8,641 nt of DNA from Ilumatobacteraceae bacterium (lineage in GTDB: Bacteria; Actinomycetota; Acidimicrobiia; Acidimicrobiales; Ilumatobacteraceae). Under the pieces are notes generated by a model. The model was not told the DNA's origin. It saw nothing but the letters and a program-made list of their open reading frames with translations, and did not search any database. The position numbers were made by a program, and so were the translations under genes. The first letter of the stretch is position 1. Each line of letters starts with the position of its first letter. Below are positions 1 through 4,909 of the stretch, piece by piece. The stretch is from positions 1 through 8,641 of the forward strand of contig JAHRVJ010000350.1 in the NCBI GenBank assembly GCA_019090765.1. The letters run 5' to 3'.

Positions 1-1207
1 CGCGCGGTAGTCCGAGCACTCGTTCGCCGATGATGTTCCGCTGGATCTGATCGCTGCCGCCCGCAATTGAAATCGCTGGGCTAAATAGCGCCAACTGCTG
101 AAGCATCCCGCCGAGCGGCGTCGATTTCCCCATCAGCTGTCCATCGGCACCCAATGCGGCAAGACCGACATCTCGGACCCCAGAAACGATCTTCGAAGCC
201 ATCAGCTTGCCCGTTGAAACTTCGGGCCCCGGCCCACGGCCTGCCTCGACTGCGGCCTGCGTGCGCAGGCCCGTAAATCGAGCGACCTCCATCAGCGTGA
301 AGATCTGCATCACCTGGTCAACAAGCACCGCATCGTCAGCACGTCCAACTGCCGCGGGCAACCCCTTGATCAGGCCCCCACCGCCACCGAAAGCCACCGC
401 CATGCCACCCATCGCGCCACCGCCACCTGAGGTCAGGTCTCCGACGCGACTGTCGAGGGAGTTTTCGCCAAACATGGCACCTCCCCCACCACCCATCGAT
501 GACGCACCGAGAGAGTTCCGCTCGTGGGCCAGAGTGGTGACCGCCACCGCCCACCCGCGGTCGACGTCGCCAATGACGTTCTCGTGTGGGATCCGAGCGT
601 CGGTCATGAACACTTCGTTGAATGTTTCACCACCAGTCATCTCCTTTAGCGGACGTACCTCGATTCCGGGCTGATCCATATCGATCACGAAGTACGTGAC
701 ACCTTCATGCTTAGGCACATCGACGTTGGTCCGCGCGATGAGGATGCCCCACTTCGAGAATTGCGCTCCGGAAGTCCACACCTTCTGACCATTGACGATC
801 CACTCGTCGCCGTCACGCTCGGCGCGAGCCTGTAGACCGGCCAGATCGGACCCGGCGCCAGGTTCGGAGAACAACTGACACCAAATCTCTTCGCCGCTGA
901 TCATTTTGGGTAGGAATCGCGAGCGTTGGTCGACAGTGCCGTGGTCGACGATGGTTGGTCCTGCCATCATCACCCCGATTCCACTCGGCGGACCGAGCGC
1001 ACCAGCCGCTGACCGAGCCGAGCGCACCTCTTTGGCCTCGTCGGAGGAAACGCCGCGACCGAAACTATTTGCTGGCCAAGTAGGCACTGCCCAGCCCGAC
1101 TCGGCAAGCAGCTTCCACCAATCACCAAGCGTCAGATCGGGGTCCCAATTCTCGTTGAACCACCGTGTTGCTTCATCACCTACCACACTGTTCGCAGAAT
1201 TGGTCAT
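1..1207 (-). CDS. Acyl-CoA dehydrogenase (FadE family), C-terminus cut by window edge
   Basis: This FAD-dependent enzyme should oxidise an acyl-CoA thioester to the 2,3-enoyl-CoA. The reverse strand is open from ATG at 1207 to base 1, giving 402 residues. The end of the family fold, GGSDQIQRNIIGERVLGLPR (383-402), is present, so only a few residues are probably missing. Other family marks are AGPTI (82-86), the flavin-binding stretch QLFSEPGAGSDLA (111-123), NGQKVWTSG (139-147), EMTGG (189-193) and FNEVF (196-200). E229 in LAHER sits where isovaleryl-CoA dehydrogenase and FadE26-like proteins carry the helix G catalytic glutamate; this is alignment by eye. The odd part is a glycine-rich insertion at about residues 235-281, with runs of four to five glycines at 239-243, 261-264 and 274-278. 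The start follows GGAG at a 9-base spacing. The gene diverges from the alpha/beta hydrolase. Substrate is unknown; steroid side chains or branched acyl chains are both possible. Confidence 0.93.
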   Translation of the reverse strand, partial: MTNSANSVVGDEATRWFNENWDPDLTLGDWWKLLAESGWAVPTWPANSFGRGVSSDEAKEVRSARSAAGALGPPSGIGVMMAGPTIVDHGTVDQRSRFLPKMISGEEIWCQLFSEPGAGSDLAGLQARAERDGDEWIVNGQKVWTSGAQFSKWGILIARTNVDVPKHEGVTYFVIDMDQPGIEVRPLKEMTGGETFNEVFMTDARIPHENVIGDVDRGWAVAVTTLAHERNSLGASSMGGGGGAMFGENSLDSRVGDLTSGGGGAMGGMAVAFGGGGGLIKGLPAAVGRADDAVLVDQVMQIFTLMEVARFTGLRTQAAVEAGRGPGPEVSTGKLMASKIVSGVRDVGLAALGADGQLMGKSTPLGGMLQQLALFSPAISIAGGSDQIQRNIIGERVLGLPR

Positions 1208-1216
1208 GTCGTGAGA

Positions 1217-1237
1217 CTCCGATCAGGATCCATCGGA
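1217..1237 (-). promoter_or_regulatory. Ribosome binding site inside an inverted repeat, upstream of the acyl-CoA dehydrogenase
   Basis: On the minus strand GGAG (1220-1217) lies 9 bases before the dehydrogenase ATG and supports that start. Three of its bases belong to the arm of a 6-base inverted repeat, TCCGAT (1218-1223) and ATCGGA (1232-1237). The 8-base spacer contains the palindrome GGATCC. In the mRNA this could fold into a small hairpin that hides the Shine-Dalgarno sequence, or the DNA could be an operator near the transcription start. The repeat is seen directly; its role is inference and the stem is short. Confidence 0.45.
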
Positions 1238-1240
1238 CCG

Positions 1241-1246
1241 ATAATA
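1241..1246 (-). promoter_or_regulatory. Possible -10 element for the acyl-CoA dehydrogenase
   Basis: The minus strand reads TATTAT here, five of six bases matching TATAAT, in an otherwise GC-rich region. It would place the transcription start near 1234 and give a leader of about 27 bases containing the GGAG. No convincing -35 hexamer is visible at 16-18 bases upstream, so this is a partial promoter call. Confidence 0.4.
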
Positions 1247-1301
1247 CACAACGCTCCATCTGTCGCATATCCGGAGCAGAGCGATCACACTCGGCGAGGG
1301 C

Positions 1302-1307
1302 TACATT
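1302..1307 (+). promoter_or_regulatory. Possible -10 element of a leaderless transcript for the alpha/beta hydrolase
   Basis: TACATT fits the actinobacterial TANNNT -10 pattern and ends 9 bases before the hydrolase ATG. Transcription would begin at or just before the start codon. The nearest purine-rich sequence, GAGGG at 1296-1300, is 16 bases from the ATG, too far for a normal Shine-Dalgarno site. This agrees with leaderless translation, which is common in actinomycetes. No good -35 hexamer is seen. Confidence 0.35.
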
Positions 1308-1316
1308 GCACCGATC

Positions 1317-2213
1317 ATGACCTCCAGCGACCGCCAATTCACCGAAACAGCGCAAGACACTGCACCCCTAGTGCTCGAAGTGGATGTCAACGGAGGAAAG
1401 ATCACGGCTCTCGACTGGGGAGGGACGGGGCCAGCAGTTGCATTGCTCCACCCCAACGGATTCTGTGCCGGACTCTACGAACCGGTTGCTGAGGCTCTCA
1501 CCAAGTTTGCTCGGCCAATCGCCATCGACCTGCGCGGACACGGGGCCAGCGATGCGCCCACCGATATCAACTCATACAAGTTCAACGACATGGCCGCCGA
1601 CGTCATCGCCGTGCTTGATTCTCTCAACATCGATCAAGCTGCCGGGGTAGGGGGATCACTCGGCGGAGCGATCGCGGTCGTCGTCGACCAACTCGACCCC
1701 AACAGGTGGAGTCGTCTACTCCTGGCCGAGCCAGTAGCGTTCGACCTTGCACAGATGCCAATGGATGGCCCCAACCCGATGGCCGAAGCAGCGCGGCGGC
1801 GCCGGCCAACCTTCGACAGTCGGGACGCGATGTACGCCCATTACGCCAAGAAGGAACCGCTCTCAGAATTGTCTCCCGAGTCACTTGATGCCTACGTCCG
1901 CTGGGGGTCCAAGGTTGACGATGCGGGGGCCCACCTGGCCTGCACACCTGAGATTGAGGCGTTGATATTCGAAGCGGCCAGCGAACCAGGCGGAGCGAGT
2001 CTGGCATGGGCCCACCTCGATCAGCTGTCGTGCCCCACCACAATCGCCGCCGGATCCGAATCGTTCCTACCCAACATGTTCGAGATGCAAGCGACGCGCG
2101 CCAACGCCGAACTGGTGGTCACTTCTGGTGGCCATTTCGTGCTCCATGAAGACACCGCGCGCAGTGTCGACCTCATTGCCAAGCACGCTCTAGCAATCGA
2201 TATTCCGCAATAG
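1317..2213 (+). CDS. Alpha/beta hydrolase
   Basis: A 298-residue single-domain, soluble alpha/beta-hydrolase-fold enzyme with no signal peptide. The oxyanion-hole strand is LLHPNGFC (43-50), followed by DLRGHGASD (71-79). The nucleophile elbow is GGSLGG with Ser114 as the predicted nucleophile. The catalytic histidine is most likely H273 in GGHFVLHED. The usual Asp after strand 7 is not obvious: the site reads AAGSESF (244-250), so E248 is the nearest acid, with E138 after strand 6 as an alternative. Known members cleave esters, thioesters or C-C bonds, and the sequence does not say which. Lying between an acyl-CoA dehydrogenase and a thiolase-like/DUF35 pair, it may be a thioesterase or C-C hydrolase in the same catabolic route. 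That is inference from neighbours only. ATG 1317 is the first start in frame and lacks a Shine-Dalgarno sequence. Confidence 0.9.
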   Translation: MTSSDRQFTETAQDTAPLVLEVDVNGGKITALDWGGTGPAVALLHPNGFCAGLYEPVAEALTKFARPIAIDLRGHGASDAPTDINSYKFNDMAADVIAVLDSLNIDQAAGVGGSLGGAIAVVVDQLDPNRWSRLLLAEPVAFDLAQMPMDGPNPMAEAARRRRPTFDSRDAMYAHYAKKEPLSELSPESLDAYVRWGSKVDDAGAHLACTPEIEALIFEAASEPGGASLAWAHLDQLSCPTTIAAGSESFLPNMFEMQATRANAELVVTSGGHFVLHEDTARSVDLIAKHALAIDIPQ

Positions 2214-2261
2214 AACCGCGCTGCTCCGAACGCAGGCCGATCAACCGCGACAACCCTGCCA

Positions 2262-2282
2262 GATCGTCTAACTTCGACGATC
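2262..2282. repeat. Perfect 7-base inverted repeat, possible operator
   Basis: GATCGTC (2262-2268) and GACGATC (2276-2282) are perfect inverted arms around the 7-base spacer TAACTTC. The element lies in the 130-base gap between hydrolase and thiolase-like genes, and its right arm overlaps the proposed -35 of the latter. That position suits a repressor of TetR type. It could instead be the hairpin of a terminator for the hydrolase, but no T-run follows, which favours an operator. Confidence 0.5.
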
Positions 2283-2302
2283 CACGCCTCGAGTGTTAGG
2301 TT
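2274..2302 (+). promoter_or_regulatory. Predicted promoter of the thiolase-like/DUF35 operon
   Basis: A -35-like TCGACG (2274-2279; four of six bases match TTGACA) is separated by 17 bases from TAGGTT (2297-2302), which fits TANNNT. The -10 is preceded by TGT (2294-2296), an extended -10 arrangement. Transcription would start near 2309, leaving a leader of about 35 bases that includes a strong ribosome binding site. Confidence 0.4.
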
Positions 2303-2325
2303 CCGACGAGCCAATCAGAAGTACT

Positions 2326-2332
2326 GGAAGGA
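2326..2332 (+). promoter_or_regulatory. Ribosome binding site that fixes the thiolase-like start
   Basis: GGAAGGA is a strong Shine-Dalgarno sequence 11 bases before ATG 2344. An in-frame start exists at 2293, but it would place this site inside the coding region and falls within the proposed -10 element, so 2344 is preferred. Confidence 0.7.
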
Positions 2333-2343
2333 CCTTTCACGAC

Positions 2344-3516
2344 ATGGCCAATTCTCTACGCGGTGCCGCCGCAATCGTCGGTGCGGTTGACGCCGTATCG
2401 GCAACCGGAAGACTCGACCGGACCGTCGCCCAGCTCGAAGTCGACATGATTTCGGCAGCTCTCGACGACGCCGGACTCACAATTGCCGACGTCGACTGTG
2501 TGATGTCGAACAACGGCATGATGGCCTCGCTAGACCTCGCTGAGCGCATGGGCGTTCAAGGCCGGTTTACCGACTCCACCATGACCGGCGGCTCAAGCTT
2601 CGAGGTATACGTCGAACACGCCGCTGCCGCCATCTCCGCCGGCCTGTGCGAGGTTGCAGTAATCGTTTACGCGGCCACTCCCCGGTCTGGCACAAACCCA
2701 TTCGCGAGCGGAGGCCCAGCCCGAGACCCCGAGTCTCCAATGATGATGTGGGACCTCCCCTATGGCTCCGGTCTCCCTGCGGCTGGTTACAGCTTGGCAG
2801 CTCGCCGCCACATGCACCAGTACGGCACCACCTCCGAGCAGCTCGCTCAGATCGCTGTGTCATTCCGCGAGTGGGCTTCAATGAACAAGAACGCCTACAG
2901 CCAAGACATCATCACGATCGAAGACGTCCTCTCGTCAACGAAGGTCGCCGAACCACTTCACAAGCTTGACTGCTGCTTGGTAACCGACGGCGCTGGCGCC
3001 TTGGTCGTCACCTCCGCCGAGCGGGCCCGCGACCTCGCCAAGCCCGGAGCCTTCATCCTCGGAGCCGGCACCGCACACAGCCACGGAATGTGCGTCAGCC
3101 AAATGCCTGACGTGACCACCACCGCCTACAGCGTATGTGGACCCCAGGCCATGAACATGGCGCAAATTACCCACAACGACGTTGATGTTGTTGAGCTATA
3201 CGACAGCTTCACGATCACTGCGCTACTCACCCTCGAAGACCTCGGATTCTGCAAGAAGGGTGAAGGCGGCGAGTTTGTCGCCGACGGCCGACTCGGGCCC
3301 GAGGGTGCGCTCCCAACCAACACCAACGGTGGTGGCCTCTCTTACACCCACCCCGGAATGTACGGAATGTTCGTTCTCGTCGAGGCTGTCCGTCAGCTCC
3401 GCGGCGAATGCGGCGAACGCCAAGTCAACAACGTCGACATTGCCCTCGCCAACGGCTGCGGTGGGCTCTTGTCTTGCACCTCAACCATCGTCCTCGGCAC
3501 CGAAGCGACCCTCTAG
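2344..3516 (+). CDS. Thiolase-like (SCP2/Ltp-type) protein lacking the nucleophilic cysteine, possible acyl-CoA retro-aldolase subunit
   Basis: A 390-residue protein with the thiolase fold. The N-terminal half has AAIVGAVD (9-16) and SAALDDAGLTIADVD (37-51). The C-terminal half has ITHNDVDVVELYDSF (275-289), NGGGLSYTHPG (328-338) and NGCGG (370-374). Degradative thiolases carry a cysteine before the buried helix (CASG or CATG); here the stretch is TGGSSFEV (81-88), with serine instead. Y286 and Y334 sit where Ltp2-type proteins have the two tyrosines proposed for retro-aldol cleavage of steroid side-chain acyl-CoAs. I match them by motif context, not by alignment. Such proteins work as complexes with DUF35 partners, and the next gene is one, 11 bases downstream with its ribosome binding site touching this stop codon. 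The likely role is cleavage of a beta-hydroxyacyl-CoA in a sterol, bile-acid-like or similar pathway. Substrate is unknown; a non-catalytic thiolase homologue is the alternative. Confidence 0.88.
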   Translation: MANSLRGAAAIVGAVDAVSATGRLDRTVAQLEVDMISAALDDAGLTIADVDCVMSNNGMMASLDLAERMGVQGRFTDSTMTGGSSFEVYVEHAAAAISAGLCEVAVIVYAATPRSGTNPFASGGPARDPESPMMMWDLPYGSGLPAAGYSLAARRHMHQYGTTSEQLAQIAVSFREWASMNKNAYSQDIITIEDVLSSTKVAEPLHKLDCCLVTDGAGALVVTSAERARDLAKPGAFILGAGTAHSHGMCVSQMPDVTTTAYSVCGPQAMNMAQITHNDVDVVELYDSFTITALLTLEDLGFCKKGEGGEFVADGRLGPEGALPTNTNGGGLSYTHPGMYGMFVLVEAVRQLRGECGERQVNNVDIALANGCGGLLSCTSTIVLGTEATL

Positions 3517-3519
3517 GAG
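3515..3519 (+). promoter_or_regulatory. Ribosome binding site overlapping the upstream stop codon
   Basis: AGGAG begins within the TAG stop (3514-3516) of the thiolase-like gene and lies 8 bases before ATG 3528. It fixes the DUF35 start and suggests translational coupling, hence matched production of the two subunits. Confidence 0.7.
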
Positions 3520-3527
3520 TATCTGAC

Positions 3528-3929
3528 ATGCCTCGTATCGAACCTGCGACAACACCACTAACTGAGCCCTTCTGGGACGCCACCCGCAACCATCAACTGT
3601 CCGCACAGCAGTGCGGAGCGTGCAGCAGCTTCGTGTGGTACCCCCGCGAGCGCTGCCCCAAGTGCCTCAGCGACGACCTCACTTGGACCAACCTCGCTGG
3701 TGAAGGAACGATCTATTCGTTCAACATCATGCGTAAGCCCGGAAACCCAATGATGGCCGACATGGTCCCCTACGTGATTGCGTTGGTCGACCTCGACGAA
3801 GGCATCCGCATGACGACCAACATCGTCAATGCCGAGCCAGAGAGCTTGGAGTGCGGGCAGCGAGTAGCTGTCGACTGGAGTGTCGAGCTCGAAGACGGTC
3901 GCCGCCTACCGACCTTTCATCCCGCCTAA
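3528..3929 (+). CDS. DUF35 zinc-ribbon/OB-fold protein, partner of the thiolase-like enzyme
   Basis: A 133-residue protein, normal for stand-alone DUF35 proteins. After an N-terminal helix with PLTEPFWDATRNHQL (10-24) comes a rubredoxin-like zinc ribbon: C29-x2-C32 and C43-x2-C46. An OB-fold follows, with GEGTIYSFNIMRKP (58-71), PYVIALVDLDEGIRM (81-95) and the C-terminal strands around VAVDWSVELEDGRRLPTFHP. In known cases (ChsH2 DUF35 with Ltp2; acetone carboxylase-unrelated thiolase/DUF35 and archaeal HMG-CoA synthase complexes) the domain bridges or stabilises the thiolase-fold partner and helps to place the CoA substrate. It has no catalytic site of its own that I can see. The adjacent thiolase-like gene, spacing and shared ribosome-binding arrangement point to a two-subunit complex. 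Here DUF35 is free-standing, not fused to a MaoC hydratase as in ChsH2, and no hydratase is visible in the window. Confidence 0.92.
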   Translation: MPRIEPATTPLTEPFWDATRNHQLSAQQCGACSSFVWYPRERCPKCLSDDLTWTNLAGEGTIYSFNIMRKPGNPMMADMVPYVIALVDLDEGIRMTTNIVNAEPESLECGQRVAVDWSVELEDGRRLPTFHPA

Positions 3930-3941
3930 CCGCCAGATCCG

Positions 3942-3983
3942 CCAGCATCGTTCTGTCGACTCTGAGTGCGCGTGACATGCTGG
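3942..3983. repeat. Perfect 7-base inverted repeat with 28-base spacer before PPK2
   Basis: CCAGCAT (3942-3948) and ATGCTGG (3977-3983) are exact inverted copies separated by 28 bases. They fill most of the 58-base gap between DUF35 and PPK2, and the right arm ends 4 bases before the PPK2 ATG. It may be a regulator site or an RNA stem with a long loop. A chance occurrence cannot be excluded at this length. Confidence 0.3.
3973..3978 (+). promoter_or_regulatory. Possible -10 element of a leaderless PPK2 transcript
   Basis: TGACAT lies 9 bases before ATG 3988, the same distance as TACATT before the hydrolase. No convincing Shine-Dalgarno sequence is present; only a weak GGAA sits 2 bases from the ATG. 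The hexamer is a poor TANNNT match (G at the second position), so this is a weak call. PPK2 could instead be read through from the thiolase-like/DUF35 operon. Confidence 0.22.
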
Positions 3984-3987
3984 AACT

Positions 3988-4839
3988 ATGCCGAATCTCC
4001 ACGACGACAGTCCAACACTGAGCGACGCGCCTCAACCCGCGGGCACAGAGAATTACAACTCCGCCGGCCGACTGCGTAGACAGATCTACGAACGCGAACT
4101 CGTTCGGCTGCAGGAAGAGCTGGTAAAGCTCCAGTACTGGGTACAGCAGCGCGGTTTGCGAGTTCTGATCATCTTCGAAGGTCGCGGATCAGCCGGCAAG
4201 GGCGGCGTTATCAAGCGCATCAGCGAGCGGACCAGCCCTCGAATCGTGCGTACCGAGGCGCTCCCGAAGCCCACCGAGCGAGAGCAAACAGAATGGTATT
4301 TCCAGCGTTACGTGCCGTTGCTGCCTGCGGCTGGCGAAATCGTGCTGTTCGACAGGAGTTGGTATAACCGATCGAACGTCGAGCAGGTGATGGGCTTCTG
4401 CACTCCCGAACAGCACCAGGAGTTCCTACGCACCTGCCCCGAGTTCGAACGCATGCTTGTCCGCTCAGGCATGCACTTGCTCAAGTACTGGTTCTCAGTC
4501 AGCTACGACGAGCAGGAACGCCGTTTCGCGGCTCGTAACCAGGAACCAGTAAAACGCTGGAAGCTGTCGGAGATGGACCTCGAAGAGCACCGCCGTTACG
4601 TTCAGTACTCGATGGCCAAGGACACAACGTTCCAGTACACCGATATCAAACAGGCGCCATGGTTCGTAGTGCCGTCAGACGACAAGCGGCGTTCACGGCT
4701 GAACTGCATCAGCCACATCCTGTCGAGCGTCCCGTACGAAAACATCGTCCCCGACCCGGTCCAAATCCCTGCACGCGAAGAGATTTCCTACATTCGGCCA
4801 CCAATGGCTGAGCAGACGTTTGTCCCGCTGCGGTACTAA
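3988..4839 (+). CDS. ppk2: Polyphosphate kinase 2 (PPK2), class I type
   Basis: A 283-residue cytoplasmic P-loop kinase that transfers phosphate between polyphosphate and nucleotides. Class I members mostly make NTP from NDP, but direction and nucleotide choice cannot be read here. The N-terminal 25 residues are polar and variable. The core has an N-terminal helix (YERELVRLQEELVKLQYWVQ, 34-53), Walker A GRGSAGKGG (65-73), TEREQTEWYFQRY (96-108), Walker B VLFDRSWYNR (119-128), and the lid with RRFAAR (178-183), KRWKLSEMD (189-197) and the conserved C-terminal DDKRRSRLNCI (231-241). The P-loop normally reads GRDAAGKGG; here the acidic residue is glycine at position 67 and the next residue is serine. 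The fold and all other motifs are intact, so the enzyme may still be active. It stands alone between a catabolic operon and a repair gene, with no obvious functional link to either. Confidence 0.95.
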   Translation: MPNLHDDSPTLSDAPQPAGTENYNSAGRLRRQIYERELVRLQEELVKLQYWVQQRGLRVLIIFEGRGSAGKGGVIKRISERTSPRIVRTEALPKPTEREQTEWYFQRYVPLLPAAGEIVLFDRSWYNRSNVEQVMGFCTPEQHQEFLRTCPEFERMLVRSGMHLLKYWFSVSYDEQERRFAARNQEPVKRWKLSEMDLEEHRRYVQYSMAKDTTFQYTDIKQAPWFVVPSDDKRRSRLNCISHILSSVPYENIVPDPVQIPAREEISYIRPPMAEQTFVPLRY

Positions 4840-4881
4840 GCCCAGCTTCAAGCCCGATATCCATTCAGGGAACCGGCCTCG

Positions 4882-4893
4882 GGGGCTAGCCCC
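4882..4893. promoter_or_regulatory. Perfect 12-base palindrome upstream of the DNA glycosylase
   Basis: GGGGCTAGCCCC is a perfect palindrome centred on CTAG. A wider pair, CAGGG (4866-4870) and CCCTG (4891-4895), partly overlaps it. It ends 3 bases before the proposed -10 of the glycosylase gene, a suitable place for an operator. It also lies 42 bases after the PPK2 stop, so a terminator hairpin is possible, but no T-run follows and the loop would be only CTAG. Confidence 0.45.
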
Positions 4894-4896
4894 TGA

Positions 4897-4902
4897 TACC
4901 GT
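4897..4902 (+). promoter_or_regulatory. Possible -10 element of a leaderless DNA glycosylase transcript
   Basis: TACCGT fits TANNNT and ends 7 bases before ATG 4910, which would put transcription start on or beside the start codon. No Shine-Dalgarno sequence precedes that ATG. No clear -35 hexamer is seen, although the palindrome at 4882-4893 lies in the spacer. Confidence 0.35.
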
Positions 4903-4909
4903 CGCCGCG

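Noticed and set aside
207..674. Open frame of 155 codons on the plus strand, rich in proline
   Set aside because: It lies wholly opposite the acyl-CoA dehydrogenase. The proline runs are simply the complement of the glycine codons in its insertion, and the product resembles no family.
906..1214. Open frame of 102 codons on the plus strand
   Set aside because: It is antisense to the N-terminal part of the dehydrogenase, whose protein sequence is strongly conserved in type; there is no ribosome binding site or family resemblance.
1624..2043. Minus-strand open frame of 139 codons within the hydrolase
   Set aside because: The composition is Arg/Trp/Pro-rich, as expected of a shadow frame in GC-rich DNA, and the opposite frame is a clear alpha/beta hydrolase.
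2262..2282. KstR/KstR2 operator upstream of the thiolase-like operon
   Set aside because: The repeat lacks the CAAG/CTTG-type half sites I associate with those steroid regulators, so the site is reported only as an unnamed operator candidate.
2293..2343. Upstream ATG giving a 407-residue thiolase-like protein
   Set aside because: The extra 17 residues are not thiolase-like, there is no ribosome binding site before 2293, and GGAAGGA is correctly placed for ATG 2344.
3408..3527. Longer DUF35 reading frame starting inside the thiolase-like gene
   Set aside because: The 40 extra residues are an Arg-rich overlap of the thiolase-like coding sequence; AGGAG at 3515-3519 selects ATG 3528, which gives the normal DUF35 length.
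4820..4909. Upstream ATG for the DNA glycosylase overlapping the PPK2 end
   Set aside because: The extension has no resemblance to the family N-terminus, and the family-like sequence begins just after ATG 4910, which has a -10-like element before it.
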